The translations under genes were made by a program, and so were the position numbers. Of a stretch of 64,000 bases of DNA, positions 8,387 to 20,400 are shown in pieces. The first letter of the stretch is position 1. The number at the start of each line of letters is the position of its first letter. Location of the stretch: assembly GCA_965116015.1 (NCBI GenBank), contig OZ220477.1, positions 1 through 64,000 on the forward strand, in the 5' to 3' direction. The stretch is from S5-327 sp965116015. Lineage in GTDB: Bacteria > Chloroflexota > Dehalococcoidia > Lucifugimonadales > Australimonadaceae. The notes beneath the pieces were generated by a model that did no database searches, was not told the DNA's origin, and was given only the letters and a program-made list of their open reading frames with translations.

Positions 8387-11122
8387 ATGAAAACACTGAT
8401 TGCTCACTACCACCGAAACCGAACCCTCCCTTGGATCATCCCCCTCGCCGCAGCCCTCCTCGCCGCAGCCCTCCTTGCGACGAGCCTCCTCTCCCCCAAC
8501 CGCGCCGGGGCAGCCATCCTCGACCCCCTCGCCAACCAAGGCTCCAACCAAAACGCTCCCGCAGCCCCAACCGGACTCTCCGCCGCCCCCGGCGACGCCC
8601 AAGTCACCCTCACCTGGAACAACCCCAACGACGCCACAATCACCGGCTACCAATTCCGCCAGCGCAAGGGCAGCGCCGCCTGGACCGCCTGGACCGACAT
8701 CGACCCCTCCGACGCAACCACCATCACGCACACCGTAACCAGCCTCGATAACGATGCGAACTACCGCTTCCGCGTCCGCGCAGTCGGCGAAGGAGTCCAG
8801 GGAGCCCAATCGGACGTCGTCCGGGTCACCCCCGCCGCCCCAACCCCAACCCCAACCCCAACCGCCACCGCCGCCCCAACCCCAACCGCCACCCCAACCG
8901 CCACCGCCGCCCCAACGACCGCCACACTCGACTTCCTCACCGGAAGAGTCGGCACGTTTCCATCCCCTCGAGACATCCCCGCGTTCGGCGACGCAGACAA
9001 CGAGAGATTCGACAGGAACACCCTCCTCGGCTGGTTCGACGCAAGAGAAGCCACCCCCGAAAAAACCGACCCCGGCGAAGACTCCCCCAGGTGCCTCGAA
9101 GTGCCGTTCGCGCGAACGCACATCTACATCGCCTACAGCTGGGGCGGCGAGGGAACGAAAGCTGTCTTCAAACCCCCGCTTCGGGGAAACGGCGTGTCAG
9201 GCTGGTACCACGACATCGGCCACTACGCCGGAGCCGCCTACATCCACCAGTTCTTCTACACCGATACCGGGCAAGGCAACGTCGGCGCCCCGGAACGCTG
9301 GACCAGAACTGCAGCGGAGTTGGGAGGCAGATCAACTACCGGCTCGGGAGTCAACTCGGTCGGCTACTGGGACGGCCCCTCGATCGGGAAGAGCGGCTTG
9401 GTCGAGATCACGCATGACGACCTCATCGAGGTGTATCTCAGGGTTCCCGAAGGCTCCTCCTTCCCCGTGGATATAACTATCGAAGCCAAGAACTCCAACC
9501 TCAAAGACACTACCTACACCATTACCCTCGCCCGAGACTGCGCCGCCCTGATCGCAGCTGCCCCCACACCCGTCCCTACCGCCGCCGCCCTCGACTTCCT
9601 CACCGGAAGAGTCAGCGCGACAGGCCCGCAAAACACAGACAAACCCGCCGCCGGCGACCCCAACGACGAGTCCGGCGACACCAACACCCTCCTGGGGTGG
9701 TTCGACATGAAAGACATTACCCCGGTCAAAGCCGACCCGGGCGAGACGACTCCCCGATGCCTCGAAGTCCCGACATCGCAGAACTGGATCTACATCGCCT
9801 ACAGCTGGAGCGCCCACGGAGTGAAAGCCGTCGTCAACCTCCCGATTCGCGGCGGCGCTATCAGTGGGTGGTACGACCCCTGGCAGGATACGCTGAACGC
9901 CGGATACGACTATTTCGTGGGACGCGGAGAAATCGATCATTACGCTTACAGACCGAACACCGAGGGACCGTTCGGCCTAAGGGTCGCAGCTACGAGACCG
10001 CCCCGGGGAGGAGAAGGCGTTCCTCCCACCACTATCGACTACTGGGACGGAGCCTCTAACGGGGACAGTGTGTGGACGCACAACGACATCCTCGAAGTAG
10101 CGTTCAAAGTCCCCAGCGGCTCCACCTTCCCGGTGGACGTGACGATCGTAGCCAAAGACGCAACCAGAGAAGCGACCCTCAAGGACGCCACCTACACGAT
10201 AACCCTCTCCCGCGACTGCGCCGCAACCAGAGCCACCCCAACCCCCACCCCCACGCCCACGAACACCCCCACTCCCGCCCCGCCCACGAACACCCCCACT
10301 CCCACGAATACTCCCACCCCCGCCCCCACGAACACCCCCACTCCCACCCCGAGGCCGGGAACAGCCACCCCCACTCCTACCCCGAGGCCGGGAACAGCCA
10401 CCCCCACCCCCACCCCGAGGCCGGGAACAGCCGCTCCCACTCCTACCCCGAGGCCGGGAACAGCTACCCCGACTCCTACCCCGAGGCCGGGAACAGCTAC
10501 CCCGACTCCTACCCCGAGGCCGGGAACAGCTACCCCGACTCCCACCCCCGACGGGAGCATCCGCATCAGCGGCAAAGCCATCACCCGCCTCGCCACTTCC
10601 ACGCCTACCCCAAGCCCCACCCCCACCCCGAGGCCAGCGCTCCCGCCCACCCCCACCGCAATGCCCATCCCCGCGCCAACGGCAATGCCAACCGCAATGC
10701 CCACGGCGATCCCCACTGTCGTCCCGCGCCCAACCGCCACCCCAATCCCACGCCCGACAGCCACCCCAACCCCACGCCCGACAGCCACCCCTGCCCCGCG
10801 CCCAACCGCCACCCCAACCCCGGCGCCAACGGCCACCCCAACCCCGACGCCAACCGCCACCCCGACTCCGACGGCCACCCCAGCCCCGCGCCCAACCGCC
10901 ACCCCGATGCCAACGGCAACCCCAACCCCGCGCCCAACCGCCACCCCAACCCCAACGCCGGCCCCCACCGCGACGCCTACTCCCACACCAGCCCCTACCC
11001 CGGCGCCTGAGGAAGACGAGGGCGGATTCCCCACTGTCCCGCTGACTCTCGGAGGCCTCGCAGTGATCCTCATCGCTGCCGGAGGCTACGGCTACTACGT
11101 CTACCGCAAGAGGCAAGGCTAG
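8387..11122 (+). CDS. Surface protein with one FN3 and two GWFDA modules (family gene 3)
   Basis: 911 residues. I place the start at ATG 8387 because GAGGGG (8370-8375) precedes it and MKTLIAHYHRNR matches the paralogues; a GTG at 8375 overlaps that ribosome binding site. After the signal segment comes one FN3 unit (about 58-150), a Thr-Pro linker, then two copies (about 176-386 and 397-612) of a module I do not recognise, marked LDFLTGR, NTLLGWFD, DPGE, PRCLEVP and a C-terminal DTTYTITLARDCA-type end. A stalk with repeated TPRPGTATPTP units, the motif DGSIRISGKAITRLAT, a second stalk and a C-terminal helix with tail YRKRQG follow. It is the FN3-poor, GWFDA-rich member of the array. Confidence 0.85.
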   Translation: MKTLIAHYHRNRTLPWIIPLAAALLAAALLATSLLSPNRAGAAILDPLANQGSNQNAPAAPTGLSAAPGDAQVTLTWNNPNDATITGYQFRQRKGSAAWTAWTDIDPSDATTITHTVTSLDNDANYRFRVRAVGEGVQGAQSDVVRVTPAAPTPTPTPTATAAPTPTATPTATAAPTTATLDFLTGRVGTFPSPRDIPAFGDADNERFDRNTLLGWFDAREATPEKTDPGEDSPRCLEVPFARTHIYIAYSWGGEGTKAVFKPPLRGNGVSGWYHDIGHYAGAAYIHQFFYTDTGQGNVGAPERWTRTAAELGGRSTTGSGVNSVGYWDGPSIGKSGLVEITHDDLIEVYLRVPEGSSFPVDITIEAKNSNLKDTTYTITLARDCAALIAAAPTPVPTAAALDFLTGRVSATGPQNTDKPAAGDPNDESGDTNTLLGWFDMKDITPVKADPGETTPRCLEVPTSQNWIYIAYSWSAHGVKAVVNLPIRGGAISGWYDPWQDTLNAGYDYFVGRGEIDHYAYRPNTEGPFGLRVAATRPPRGGEGVPPTTIDYWDGASNGDSVWTHNDILEVAFKVPSGSTFPVDVTIVAKDATREATLKDATYTITLSRDCAATRATPTPTPTPTNTPTPAPPTNTPTPTNTPTPAPTNTPTPTPRPGTATPTPTPRPGTATPTPTPRPGTAAPTPTPRPGTATPTPTPRPGTATPTPTPRPGTATPTPTPDGSIRISGKAITRLATSTPTPSPTPTPRPALPPTPTAMPIPAPTAMPTAMPTAIPTVVPRPTATPIPRPTATPTPRPTATPAPRPTATPTPAPTATPTPTPTATPTPTATPAPRPTATPMPTATPTPRPTATPTPTPAPTATPTPTPAPTPAPEEDEGGFPTVPLTLGGLAVILIAAGGYGYYVYRKRQG

Positions 11123-11170
11123 GCGCAGCTAGAGACCCCGCCGCACACACAAAGTGCGGCTAGTCGACGA

Positions 11171-11204
11171 CCCCCGGGGGAGCCCTCCCCCGTTCCCCCG
11201 GGGG
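11171..11204 (+). terminator. GC-rich hairpin after gene 3
   Basis: An 11-bp stem CCCCCGGGGGA/TCCCCCGGGGG with a 12-nt loop, 48 nt after the stop codon. No T tract. Confidence 0.5.
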
Positions 11205-11279
11205 CTCCCCCCAACCCGAGAGCCCGCGCAAGCGAGATTTTTCTCGTCTTACCGTCACGCGAAGCGCGAATCCCGCACG

Positions 11280-11343
11280 GAAATCCGTCCCGAAATTCTC
11301 TTTTCCATCCCCTTGACAAGGGGGGGGGGGGGGGGTGTAAACT
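11280..11343 (+). promoter_or_regulatory. Poly-G-spacer promoter of gene 4, predicted phase-variable
   Basis: TTGACA (11313-11318), spacer of 19 nt with 16 consecutive G (11320-11335), then TAAACT (11338-11343). The direct repeat GAAATCCGTCCCGAAATT spans 11280-11297. Its second copy starts 21 nt before the -35. Confidence 0.8.
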
Positions 11344-11457
11344 AGACGCCGGCTACGGCTTGGGCGCAGCCCGCAACAACCCGCTGTGCGCGCCCTGCGC
11401 AAAACGACTACTCGCGACAAGGGACTCACGCGCCCCACCCTGAGGGATAACAGCAAG

Positions 11458-14400
11458 ATGAAATCGTTGCTCGCCCGTTACTACGGAAACCGCCCCCTCC
11501 ACTGGATTATCCCCCTCTCCGCCATCCTCATCGCCGCCCTCATCCTCGCGACGACCCTCCTCTCGCCCAACCGCGCCGGCGCATCCATCCTCGATCCACT
11601 CCTCAACCAGGCCGCAACCCCCGCAGCCCCAACAGGCCTCTCCGCAACGCCCGGCCCCAGCAGCGTAACCCTCGCGTGGACCGACCCCAACGACGACGAC
11701 ATCACCTACTACGAATACCAACAGAAAGTAGGCGCCGGGAGCTACGGAGCTTGGGCCGAGATCCCCAACTCCCACGCAGGAACAACATCCGCCACGATAA
11801 CCGGTCTCGCCGCGGGAGTCGCCCACGCCTTCAAGATCCGCGCCAGGGACTCCGACGGCCCCGGCGCCGCCTCCGCAGAGGCAACCGAAACCCCCGCCGC
11901 CCCGACGATGACCCTCTTCGCAGTCCCAGGCGACAAGCAGGTGGAGCTCCGCTGGGAGCTCAGCGGCCCCCTCTCCCCATCCCCTGCTGTCGCTAGCTGG
12001 GAAGTCTCCTCCAAGAGAGACTCCAATGACTGGAGCTCGCGAACGGCGATAGATGGCGCAACCGCCTCCACCAGAACGCACACCCTGACGGAACTCAGGA
12101 ACAACTACGATTACTACGCATCGATCTCCGTAACCCCGCGCTCCCTCGTCAGCGCCCCGGGGTCGGGCTCGCAGTCGGCCAACGCGGGATTCTCCACCGA
12201 GCCGGAATTCTACCCTTCGGCCACCGGTCCGGCCCCGACGGGGACCCCAGCCGCTCCCACCGGCTTCGCCGCTAGGGCGGCAGGTCATGGCAGGATGTCC
12301 CTCAGCTGGAACGCCGTCTTCTCCGACAGAACCATCAACGGGTGGCAGTACCGCCACAAGAGAGGCGGACGCTCCTACGGCGACTGGGTGAGCATCCCCG
12401 GCTCCGGCTTCGCAACAGCGGGACGCACGGTTAGCAGGCTCGTCGGCGGCGCCCCGTACACCTTCCAGGTTCGCGCCGTCAACGCCGCCGGCTACGGAGC
12501 CGTATCCCCGGAGCGAACCGCCACAACCACATCGCCCCCGACGCCCACCCCCACTCCCAGCCCCACCCCCACCCCTACCCCAGTCCCCACCCCCACCCCA
12601 GTTCCCACCCCCACCCCTGCGCCCAGCAACCCCGCCCTTCCCACCCCAACCGGACTCGCCGCCGCGGCCGGCTCCAGCAGCGTAACCCTCACCTGGACCA
12701 ACCCCAACGACGCCGATGTCGACTACTACGAATACCAGCAGAAAGTGGGCGCCGCCGCCTACGGCTTCTGGATGGAGATCCCCAACTCCCACAACGGCAC
12801 AACGAGCGCGGCGATAACTGGCCTCGCCGCCGGAGTCGCCCACAAATTCAAGATCCGGGCGAGGAGCTCCGCCGGCGCCGGCGCCGCCTCCGCAGAAGTA
12901 ACCGCCACCCCCACCGCCCCCACCATCACCCTCTTCGCAACCGCAGGGGACGACCGAGCAGACCTCCGCTGGGAGCTCAGCGGCCCCCTTCCCCCATCCC
13001 CCGCTTTCACCAGCTGGGAAGCCTCCACCCGCCGTAGGGACGTCGCCTGGGGCGCCTGGACCGCACGAACGGCGATATCCGGCGCAACCTCCTCCACCCG
13101 AACCCACACCCTCGCTTACGAATCTCGGGACAAGGAGAAAGACCATCAGGCCTCGCTCTCCATAACCCCCCGATCTCTCGTCGCCGCGCCGTCGTCCGGC
13201 TCGCAGGCAGGCAACGCGGGATTCTCGAACGAGCCGACGTTCTTCATCTCTTTCTGGACTCCCCTCCCCACGGCGACCCCTGCCGCCCCCGCCGGCTTCA
13301 CCGCCGCCGCAGGCGTTACCAGGGCAACCCTGCGCTGGACCAACCCCAACGACAAGAACATCACCGCCTGGCAGTACCGCCACAAGAGAGGCGGCCGCTC
13401 CTACGGCGCCTGGACAGCCGTCCCCCGCTCCGACAAAGACACAACATCCCACGCGATAACCGGGCTCGCCGGGGGCGAGGCCTACACCTTCCAGGTTCGC
13501 GCCGTCAACGTAGCCGGCTACGGCGCCGCATCCGCGGAACAGAACGCCACCCCCCAGTCTCCCCCCACCCCAACCCCCACTGCAACAGCCACCCCCACTC
13601 CCACCCCCGCCCCAACTCCCACCCCCGCCGCCAGCAACTCCGCCCTCCCCACCCCAACCGGCCTCGAGGCCGCCCCCGGCCCCAGCAGCGTAACCCTCAC
13701 CTGGACCAACCCCATCGACGACAACATCGACTGGTACGAGTACCAGCAGCAAGTAGGCTCTGCCCCCTACGGCTTCTGGATGGAGATCCCCAACTCCCAC
13801 AGAAACTCAACATCCGCCGAGATAACCGGCCTCGCGGCGGGAGTAGAGCACAAGTTCAAGATCCGGGCCAGGAACGCCGCCGGCGCCGGCGCCGCCTCCG
13901 CAGAGGCGACCGCCACCCCCGCCGCCCCCACCATAACCCTCTTCGCAGTCGCAGGCAACGCGAAAGTAGAGCTCCGCTGGGAGCTCAGCGGCCCCCTCCC
14001 CCCTTCCCCTGCATTCACCAGCTGGGAACTCTCCACCCGCAGGAGAACCAGCGCTTCCTTCTCCGCTAGCTGGGGCGCCTGGACCACGCGAACGGCGATC
14101 CCCGGCGCAACCGCCCCCACCCGCGCGCGCACCGTGACCGGCCTCACTAACCGACACGACCACCAGGCCTCGATCTCGATAACACCCCGATCCCACGCCA
14201 GCGCCCCGTCGTCCGGCTCGCAGTCAGGCAATGCGGGATTCTCGACCGATGCGGAGTTCTACCCCTCCTCCTCCTTCCCAGCCCCGACGGGGACCCCTGC
14301 CGCTCCCACCGGCTTCACCGCAAGGAATGTGGGCTATTCAGGAGCAACCCTCGATTGGAACCGCGTCGACGCCGGCTCCTCTCCCGACCACACCGTAACC

Positions 14401-17400
14401 CACTTTCAGTATCGCCAGAAGCGAGGCGGACGAACCTACGGAGCTTGGGCAACCGTCCCCGGCTCCAGCATAACAACAGAAGCCCACACGATCACCGGCC
14501 TCGCCCCCGACTCGGCGTACGCCTTCCAGATCCGCGCCGTCAACGCGGCCGGCTACAGCCCCCCATCCGCAGAACAGACCACCGCCACCACCTCAGCCCC
14601 GCCCACCCCCACCCCAACTCCCACCCCAACCCTAACCCCCACGCCTGGCCCAACTCCCACCCCCGCTCCCAGCAACACGGCCCTCCCCACCCCGGCAAGC
14701 CTCGCCGCCGCCCCGGGCCCCAGCAGCGTAACCCTCACCTGGACCAACCCCAACGACGACGATGTCGAATACTACGAGTACCAGCAGAAAGTAGGAACCG
14801 CTCCCTACGGCTTCTGGATGGAGATCCCGAACTCCCACAAGGACACGACGAGCGCCGCGATAACCGGGCTTGCCGCGGGAGTGGAGCACAAGTTCAAGAT
14901 CCGGGCGAGGGACTCCGCCGGCGCGGGCGCTGCCTCCGCAGAGGCGTCGGCGACCCCTGCCGCGCCGACCATCACCCTCTTCGCAAAAGCAGGCAATGAG
15001 AGAGTAGACCTCCTCTGGGAGCTCAGCGGCCCCCTGCCCCCATCCCCCGCATTCACCAGCTGGGAAGTCTCCACCCGCCGCCTGAACGACAGAAATAGGT
15101 GGCGAAGCTGGACCACGCGAACGGCGATCGACGGCGCGACCGCCGCCACCCGCGGATACATCCTTACCGGCCTCGACAACGAATATGACCACCAGGCCTC
15201 GCTCTCCATAACCCCTCGATCCCTTGCCAGCGCGCCGGGGTCGGGCGTTCGGTCCAGCAAAGCGGGATTCTCGAACGAGCCTGATTTCTACCCCTCCGAC
15301 TCCCCGGATGATGTGACCCCGGCGGAGACCCCTGCCGCTCCCACCGGCTTCACCGTAAGGAAAGCGAGCGAAACAAGCGCAGACCTCGCTTGGGATCGCA
15401 TCGATGAGGGCCCCTCCGCCGACGAGAGCGTAACCCACTGGCAGTACCGCCAGAAGCGCGGCGGACGAACCTACGGAGACTGGACAACCATCTCCGGCTC
15501 CGAAACAGCAACAGAAGCCCACACTGTTACTGGCCTCGTCTTCACCTCCGACACGGAGTACGCCTTCCAGCTCCGCGCCGTCAACGCCGCCGGCTACGGC
15601 GCCGCATCCGCAGAGCGAACCACCGAGCCCCCTCCCGCCGCCCCAACGGGGCTCGCCGCCGCCGCGGGCGACGCGCAAGTAACGCTCACCTGGACCGACC
15701 CCAACGACGCCTCGATCACCGGCTACCAATTCCGTCAGCAGAAAGGCAGCGACGCCTGGAGCGACTGGGCCGACATCGACCCCTCCGACGCAACCACCGT
15801 TATGCACACCGTAACCGGCCTCGAGAACGGCGCCAGCTACCGCTTCCGCATCCGCGCCGTCAACCCGGGAGGCGAGGGACCCCAATCAACCGCCGCCTCG
15901 GCCACTCCCAATCCCCCCACGCCCACGCCCACCCCCACCCCCTCGACTCCCCCAACGCCCACCCCCACCCCCACGCCGACGGACACGCCCACCCCCACGC
16001 CAGCGGACACGCCCACCCCCACGCCAGCGGACACGCCCACCCCCACGCCAGCGGACACGCCCACCCCCACGCCGACGGACACGCCCACCCCCACGCCGAC
16101 GGACACGCCCACCCCCACGCCGACGGACACGCCCACCCCCACGCCAGCGGACACCCCCACCCCCACGCCAGCGGACACCCCCACCCCCACGCCAGCGGAC
16201 ACCCCCACTCCCACCCACACCCCCACCCACACCCCCACCCACACCCCCACTCCCACCCACACCCCCACCCACACTCCCACTCCCACCCACACCCCCACCC
16301 CCATACCCACCCCCGGAACTCCCACCGGACTCGCCGCCGACGCTGGCGACGCGCAAGTCACGCTCACCTGGACCAACCCCAACGACGCCACAATCACCGG
16401 CTACCGATTCCGCCAGCAGAAAGGCAGCGACGCCTGGAGCGACTGGGCCGACATCGACCCCTCCGACGCAACCACCGTGATGTACGTCGTAACCGGCCTC
16501 GAGAACGGCGCCAGCTACCGCTTCCGCATCCGTGCAGTCAACCCCGGGGGCGAGAGCGCCCAATCAGTCGTCGTCTCAGCCACACCCCAGCTCCCGCCAA
16601 CCCCCACCCCTACCCCCACACCTGCGGCCCCTCTAGACCCCACTCTCGCAGCCCCAACCGGACTCTCCGCCGCCGCCGGCTCCAGCAAGGTAACCCTCTC
16701 CTGGACCAACCCCAACGACAGCTCCATCACCTACTACGAATACCAACAGAAAGTAGGAGCCGGGAATTACGGCTCCTGGTCTGAGATCCCAAACTCCCAC
16801 GCAGGAACAACGTCCGCCGAGATAACCGGCCTCGCCGCGGGAGTCGCCCACGCCTTCAAGATCCGCGCCAGGGATTCCGACGGCGCCGGCGCCGCATCCG
16901 CAGAAGTAACCGCAACCCCCGCCGCCCCGACGATGACGCTCTTCGCAGTCGCAGGCGACAAGCAGGTGGATCTCCGCTGGGAGCTCAGCGGCCCCCTTCC
17001 CCCCTCTCCGGCTGTCGCCAGTTGGGAAGTCTCCTCCAAGAGAGAATCCAATGACTGGAGCTCGCGAACGGCGATAGATGGCGCAACCGCCTCCACCAGA
17101 GCGCACACCCTGACGGAACTCAGGAACAACTACGAGTACTACGCATCGATCTCGATAACCCCGCGCTCCCTCGTCAGCGCCCCGGGGTCGGGCTCGCAGT
17201 CGGCCAACGCGGGATTCTCGACCGAGCCGGAGTTCTACCCTTCATCCACCGGTCCGGCCCCGACGGGGACCCCCGCCGCTCCCACTGGCTTCGCCGCTAG
17301 GGCGGCAGGTCATGGCAGGGTGTCCCTCAGCTGGAACTCCGCCGCAGCCGACAGAACCATCACCGGGTGGCAGTACCGCCACAAGAGAGGCGGACGCTCC

Positions 17401-20400
17401 TATGGAGACTGGGTGGACATCCCCCCTGTCCCTGGCTACGGCCCCTTCGAAATAACAGGGGGCACGGTTAGCAGGCTCGTCGGCGGCGCCCCGTACGCCT
17501 TCCAGGTTCGCGCCGTCAACGCCGCTGGCTACGGAGCCGTATCCCCGGAGCGAACCGCCACAACCACATCGCCCCCGACGCCCACCCCCACTCCCAGCCC
17601 CACCCCCACCCCTACCCCAGTCCCCACCCCCACCCCAGTTCCCACCCCCACCCCTGCGCCCAGCAACCCCGCCCTTCCCACCCCAACCGGACTCGCCGCC
17701 GCGGCCGGCTCCAGCAGCGTAACCCTGACCTGGACCAACCCCAACGACGCCGACGTCAACTACTACGAATACCAGCAGAAAGTGGGCGCCGCCCCCTACG
17801 GCTTCTGGATGGAGATTCCCAACTCCCACAACGGCACAACGAGCGCGGCGATAACTGGCCTCGCCGCCGGAGTCGCCCACAAATTCAAGATCCGGGCGAG
17901 GAGCTCCTCCGGCGCCGGCGCCGCCTCCGCAGAAGTAACCGCCACCCCCACCGCCCCCACCATCACCCTCTTTGCAGTCGCAGGCAGTAGAAAAGCAGAC
18001 CTCCGCTGGGAGCTCAGCGGCCCCCTCTCCCCGTCCCCCGCTGTAACCAGCTGGGAAATCTCCACCCGTCGCCGGAACAGCAACAACGATGGCTGGGAAA
18101 GCTGGACCGCACGAACGGCGATCTCCGGCGCAACCTCCTCCACCCGAACCTACACCCTCGCAAGTCTGTTCAACGAGCGTGACCACCAAGTCTCGCTCTC
18201 CATAACCCCCCGATCTCTCGCCGCCGCGCCAACATCCGGCTCCCAGTCCGGCAACGCGGGATTCTCGAACGAGCCGACGTTCTTCGTCTCTCTCTACACT
18301 CCCCTCCCCACGGCGACCCCTGCCGCCCCCGCCGGCTTCACCGCCTCCGCAGGCGTTGCCAGGGCAACCCTGCGCTGGACCAACCCCAACGACAGCAACA
18401 TCACCGCCTGGCAGTACCGCCACAAGAGAGGCGGCCGCTCCTACGGAGCCTGGACAACCATCCCCGGCTCCCACAAAGACACAACATCCTACGCGATAAC
18501 CGGGCTCGCCGGGGGCGAGGCCTACACCTTCCAGATCCGCGCCGTCAACGCAGCCGGCTACGGAGCCGCATCCTCGGAGCAATCCGCCTCTCCCTCAATC
18601 CCCACCCCCACTCCAACAGCCACTCCAACCCCAACCCCCACCCACACTCCCACCCCCGTCCCCACTCCCACCCCCGCCGCCAGCAACTCCGCCCTCCCCA
18701 CCCCAGCAAGCCTCGGCGCCACTCCGGGCCCCAGCAGCGTAACCCTCGCCTGGACCAACCCCAACGACGACGACATCGACTGGTACGAGTACCAGCAGAA
18801 AGTAGGCGCCGACCCCTACGGCTTCTGGATGGAGATCCCCAACTCCCACAGAAACTCAACATCCGCCGAGATAACCGGCCTCGCGGCGGGAGTAGAGCAC
18901 AAGTTCAAGATCCGGGCGAGGAACTCCTCCGGCGCCGGCGCCGCCTCCGCCGAGGCGACCGCCACCCCCGCCGCCCCGACCATCACCCTCTTCGCAGTCG
19001 CAGGCAACAGACAAGTGAAGCTCCGCTGGGAGCTCAGCGGCCCCCTCCCCCCCTCTCCCGCTGTCGCCAGCTGGGAACTCTCCACCCGCCGTAATGACGG
19101 CGCCTGGGGCGCCTGGACCACGCGAACGGCGATCTCCGGCGCAACCGCCGCCACCCGAACACACACCATAACCCGCCTCACTAACGAACGCGACCACCAG
19201 GCCTCGCTCTCCATAACCCCTCGATCCCTCGCCAGCGCCCCGTCGTCCGGCTCGCAGTCCGGCAACGCGGGATTCTCGAATGAGCCCCAGTTCTACCTCT
19301 CCTTAGGGGGCCCCCTCCCCACGGCGACCCCTGCCGCCCCCGCCGGCTTCACCGCCGCCGCACGCGCTGCCAGGGTAACCCTGCGCTGGACCAACCCCAA
19401 CGACAGGACCATCACCGCATGGCAGTACCGCCAGAAGCGAGGCGGGCGAACCTACGGAGCCTGGACAACCATCCCCGGCTCCGACAAAGACACAACATCC
19501 AGCACGATAACCGGCCTCGTCCCCAACTCGGACTATGCCTTCCAGATCCGCGCCGTCAACGCAGCAGGCTACGGCGCCGCATCCGTAGAGCGAACCAACG
19601 AGCCCCCTCCCGCCGCCCCAACCGGACTCGCCGCCACAGCGGGCGACGCGCAAGTAACCCTCGCCTGGACCAACCCCAACGACGCCACGATCACCGGCTA
19701 CCAGATCCGGCAGCGCAAGGGCGACGCCGCCTGGAGCGATTGGGCCGATATCGACCCCTCCGACGCAACCACCGTTATGTACGTCGTAACCGGCCTCGAG
19801 AACGGCGCCAGCTACCGATTCCGCATCCGCGCAGTCAACCTGGGAGGCGAGAGCGCCCAATCAGCCGCCGTCTCAGCTACCCCCCAGCTCGCCCCCACCC
19901 CCACCCCCACGCCAGCGGACACGCCCACCCCCACGCCAGCGGACACGCCCACCCCCACGCCAGCGGACACCCCCACCCCCACGCCAGCGGACACGCCCAC
20001 CCCCACGCCAGCGGACACCCCCACCCCCACGCCAGCGGACACCCCCACCCCCACGCCAGCGGACACGCCCACCCCCACGCCGACGGACACCCCCACCCCC
20101 ACGCCGACGGACACCCCCACCCCCACCCCAGCGGACACCCCCACCCCCACCCCGATACCCACCCCCGGAACTCCCACCGGAATCGCCGCCGACGCTGGCG
20201 ACGCGCAAGTCACGCTCACCTGGACCAACCCCAACGACGCCACAATCACCGGCTACCGATTCCGCCAGCAGAAAGGCGGCGACGCCTGGACCGACTGGGC
20301 CGACATCGACCCCTCCGACGCAACCACCGTTATGTACGTCGTAACCGGCCTCGAGAACGGCGCCAGCTACCGGTTCCGCATCCGCGCCGTCAACCCCGGA

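Larger units (their letters stand above)
11123..11457. other. Intergenic region between genes 3 and 4
   Basis: It contains a hairpin (11171-11204), the GAAAT direct repeat, the poly-G promoter and an unusually long leader of about 110 nt before gene 4. No gene is seen. Confidence 0.75.

Noticed and set aside
11386..11457. Upstream start for gene 4 adding 24 residues, and a GTG start at 8375 for gene 3
   Set aside because: The GAGGGA and GAGGGG ribosome binding sites lie inside these extensions, and the paralogues begin at the MKSLIARY-type Met.
11353..13800. Long antisense and alternative-frame open frames throughout the surface genes (for example 815 codons on the minus strand here)
   Set aside because: The C-rich, stop-poor repeats of Thr-Pro and FN3 coding DNA leave several frames open. 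The products are Gly/Arg/Val-rich or His/Arg/Pro-rich without domains, starts or ribosome binding sites.
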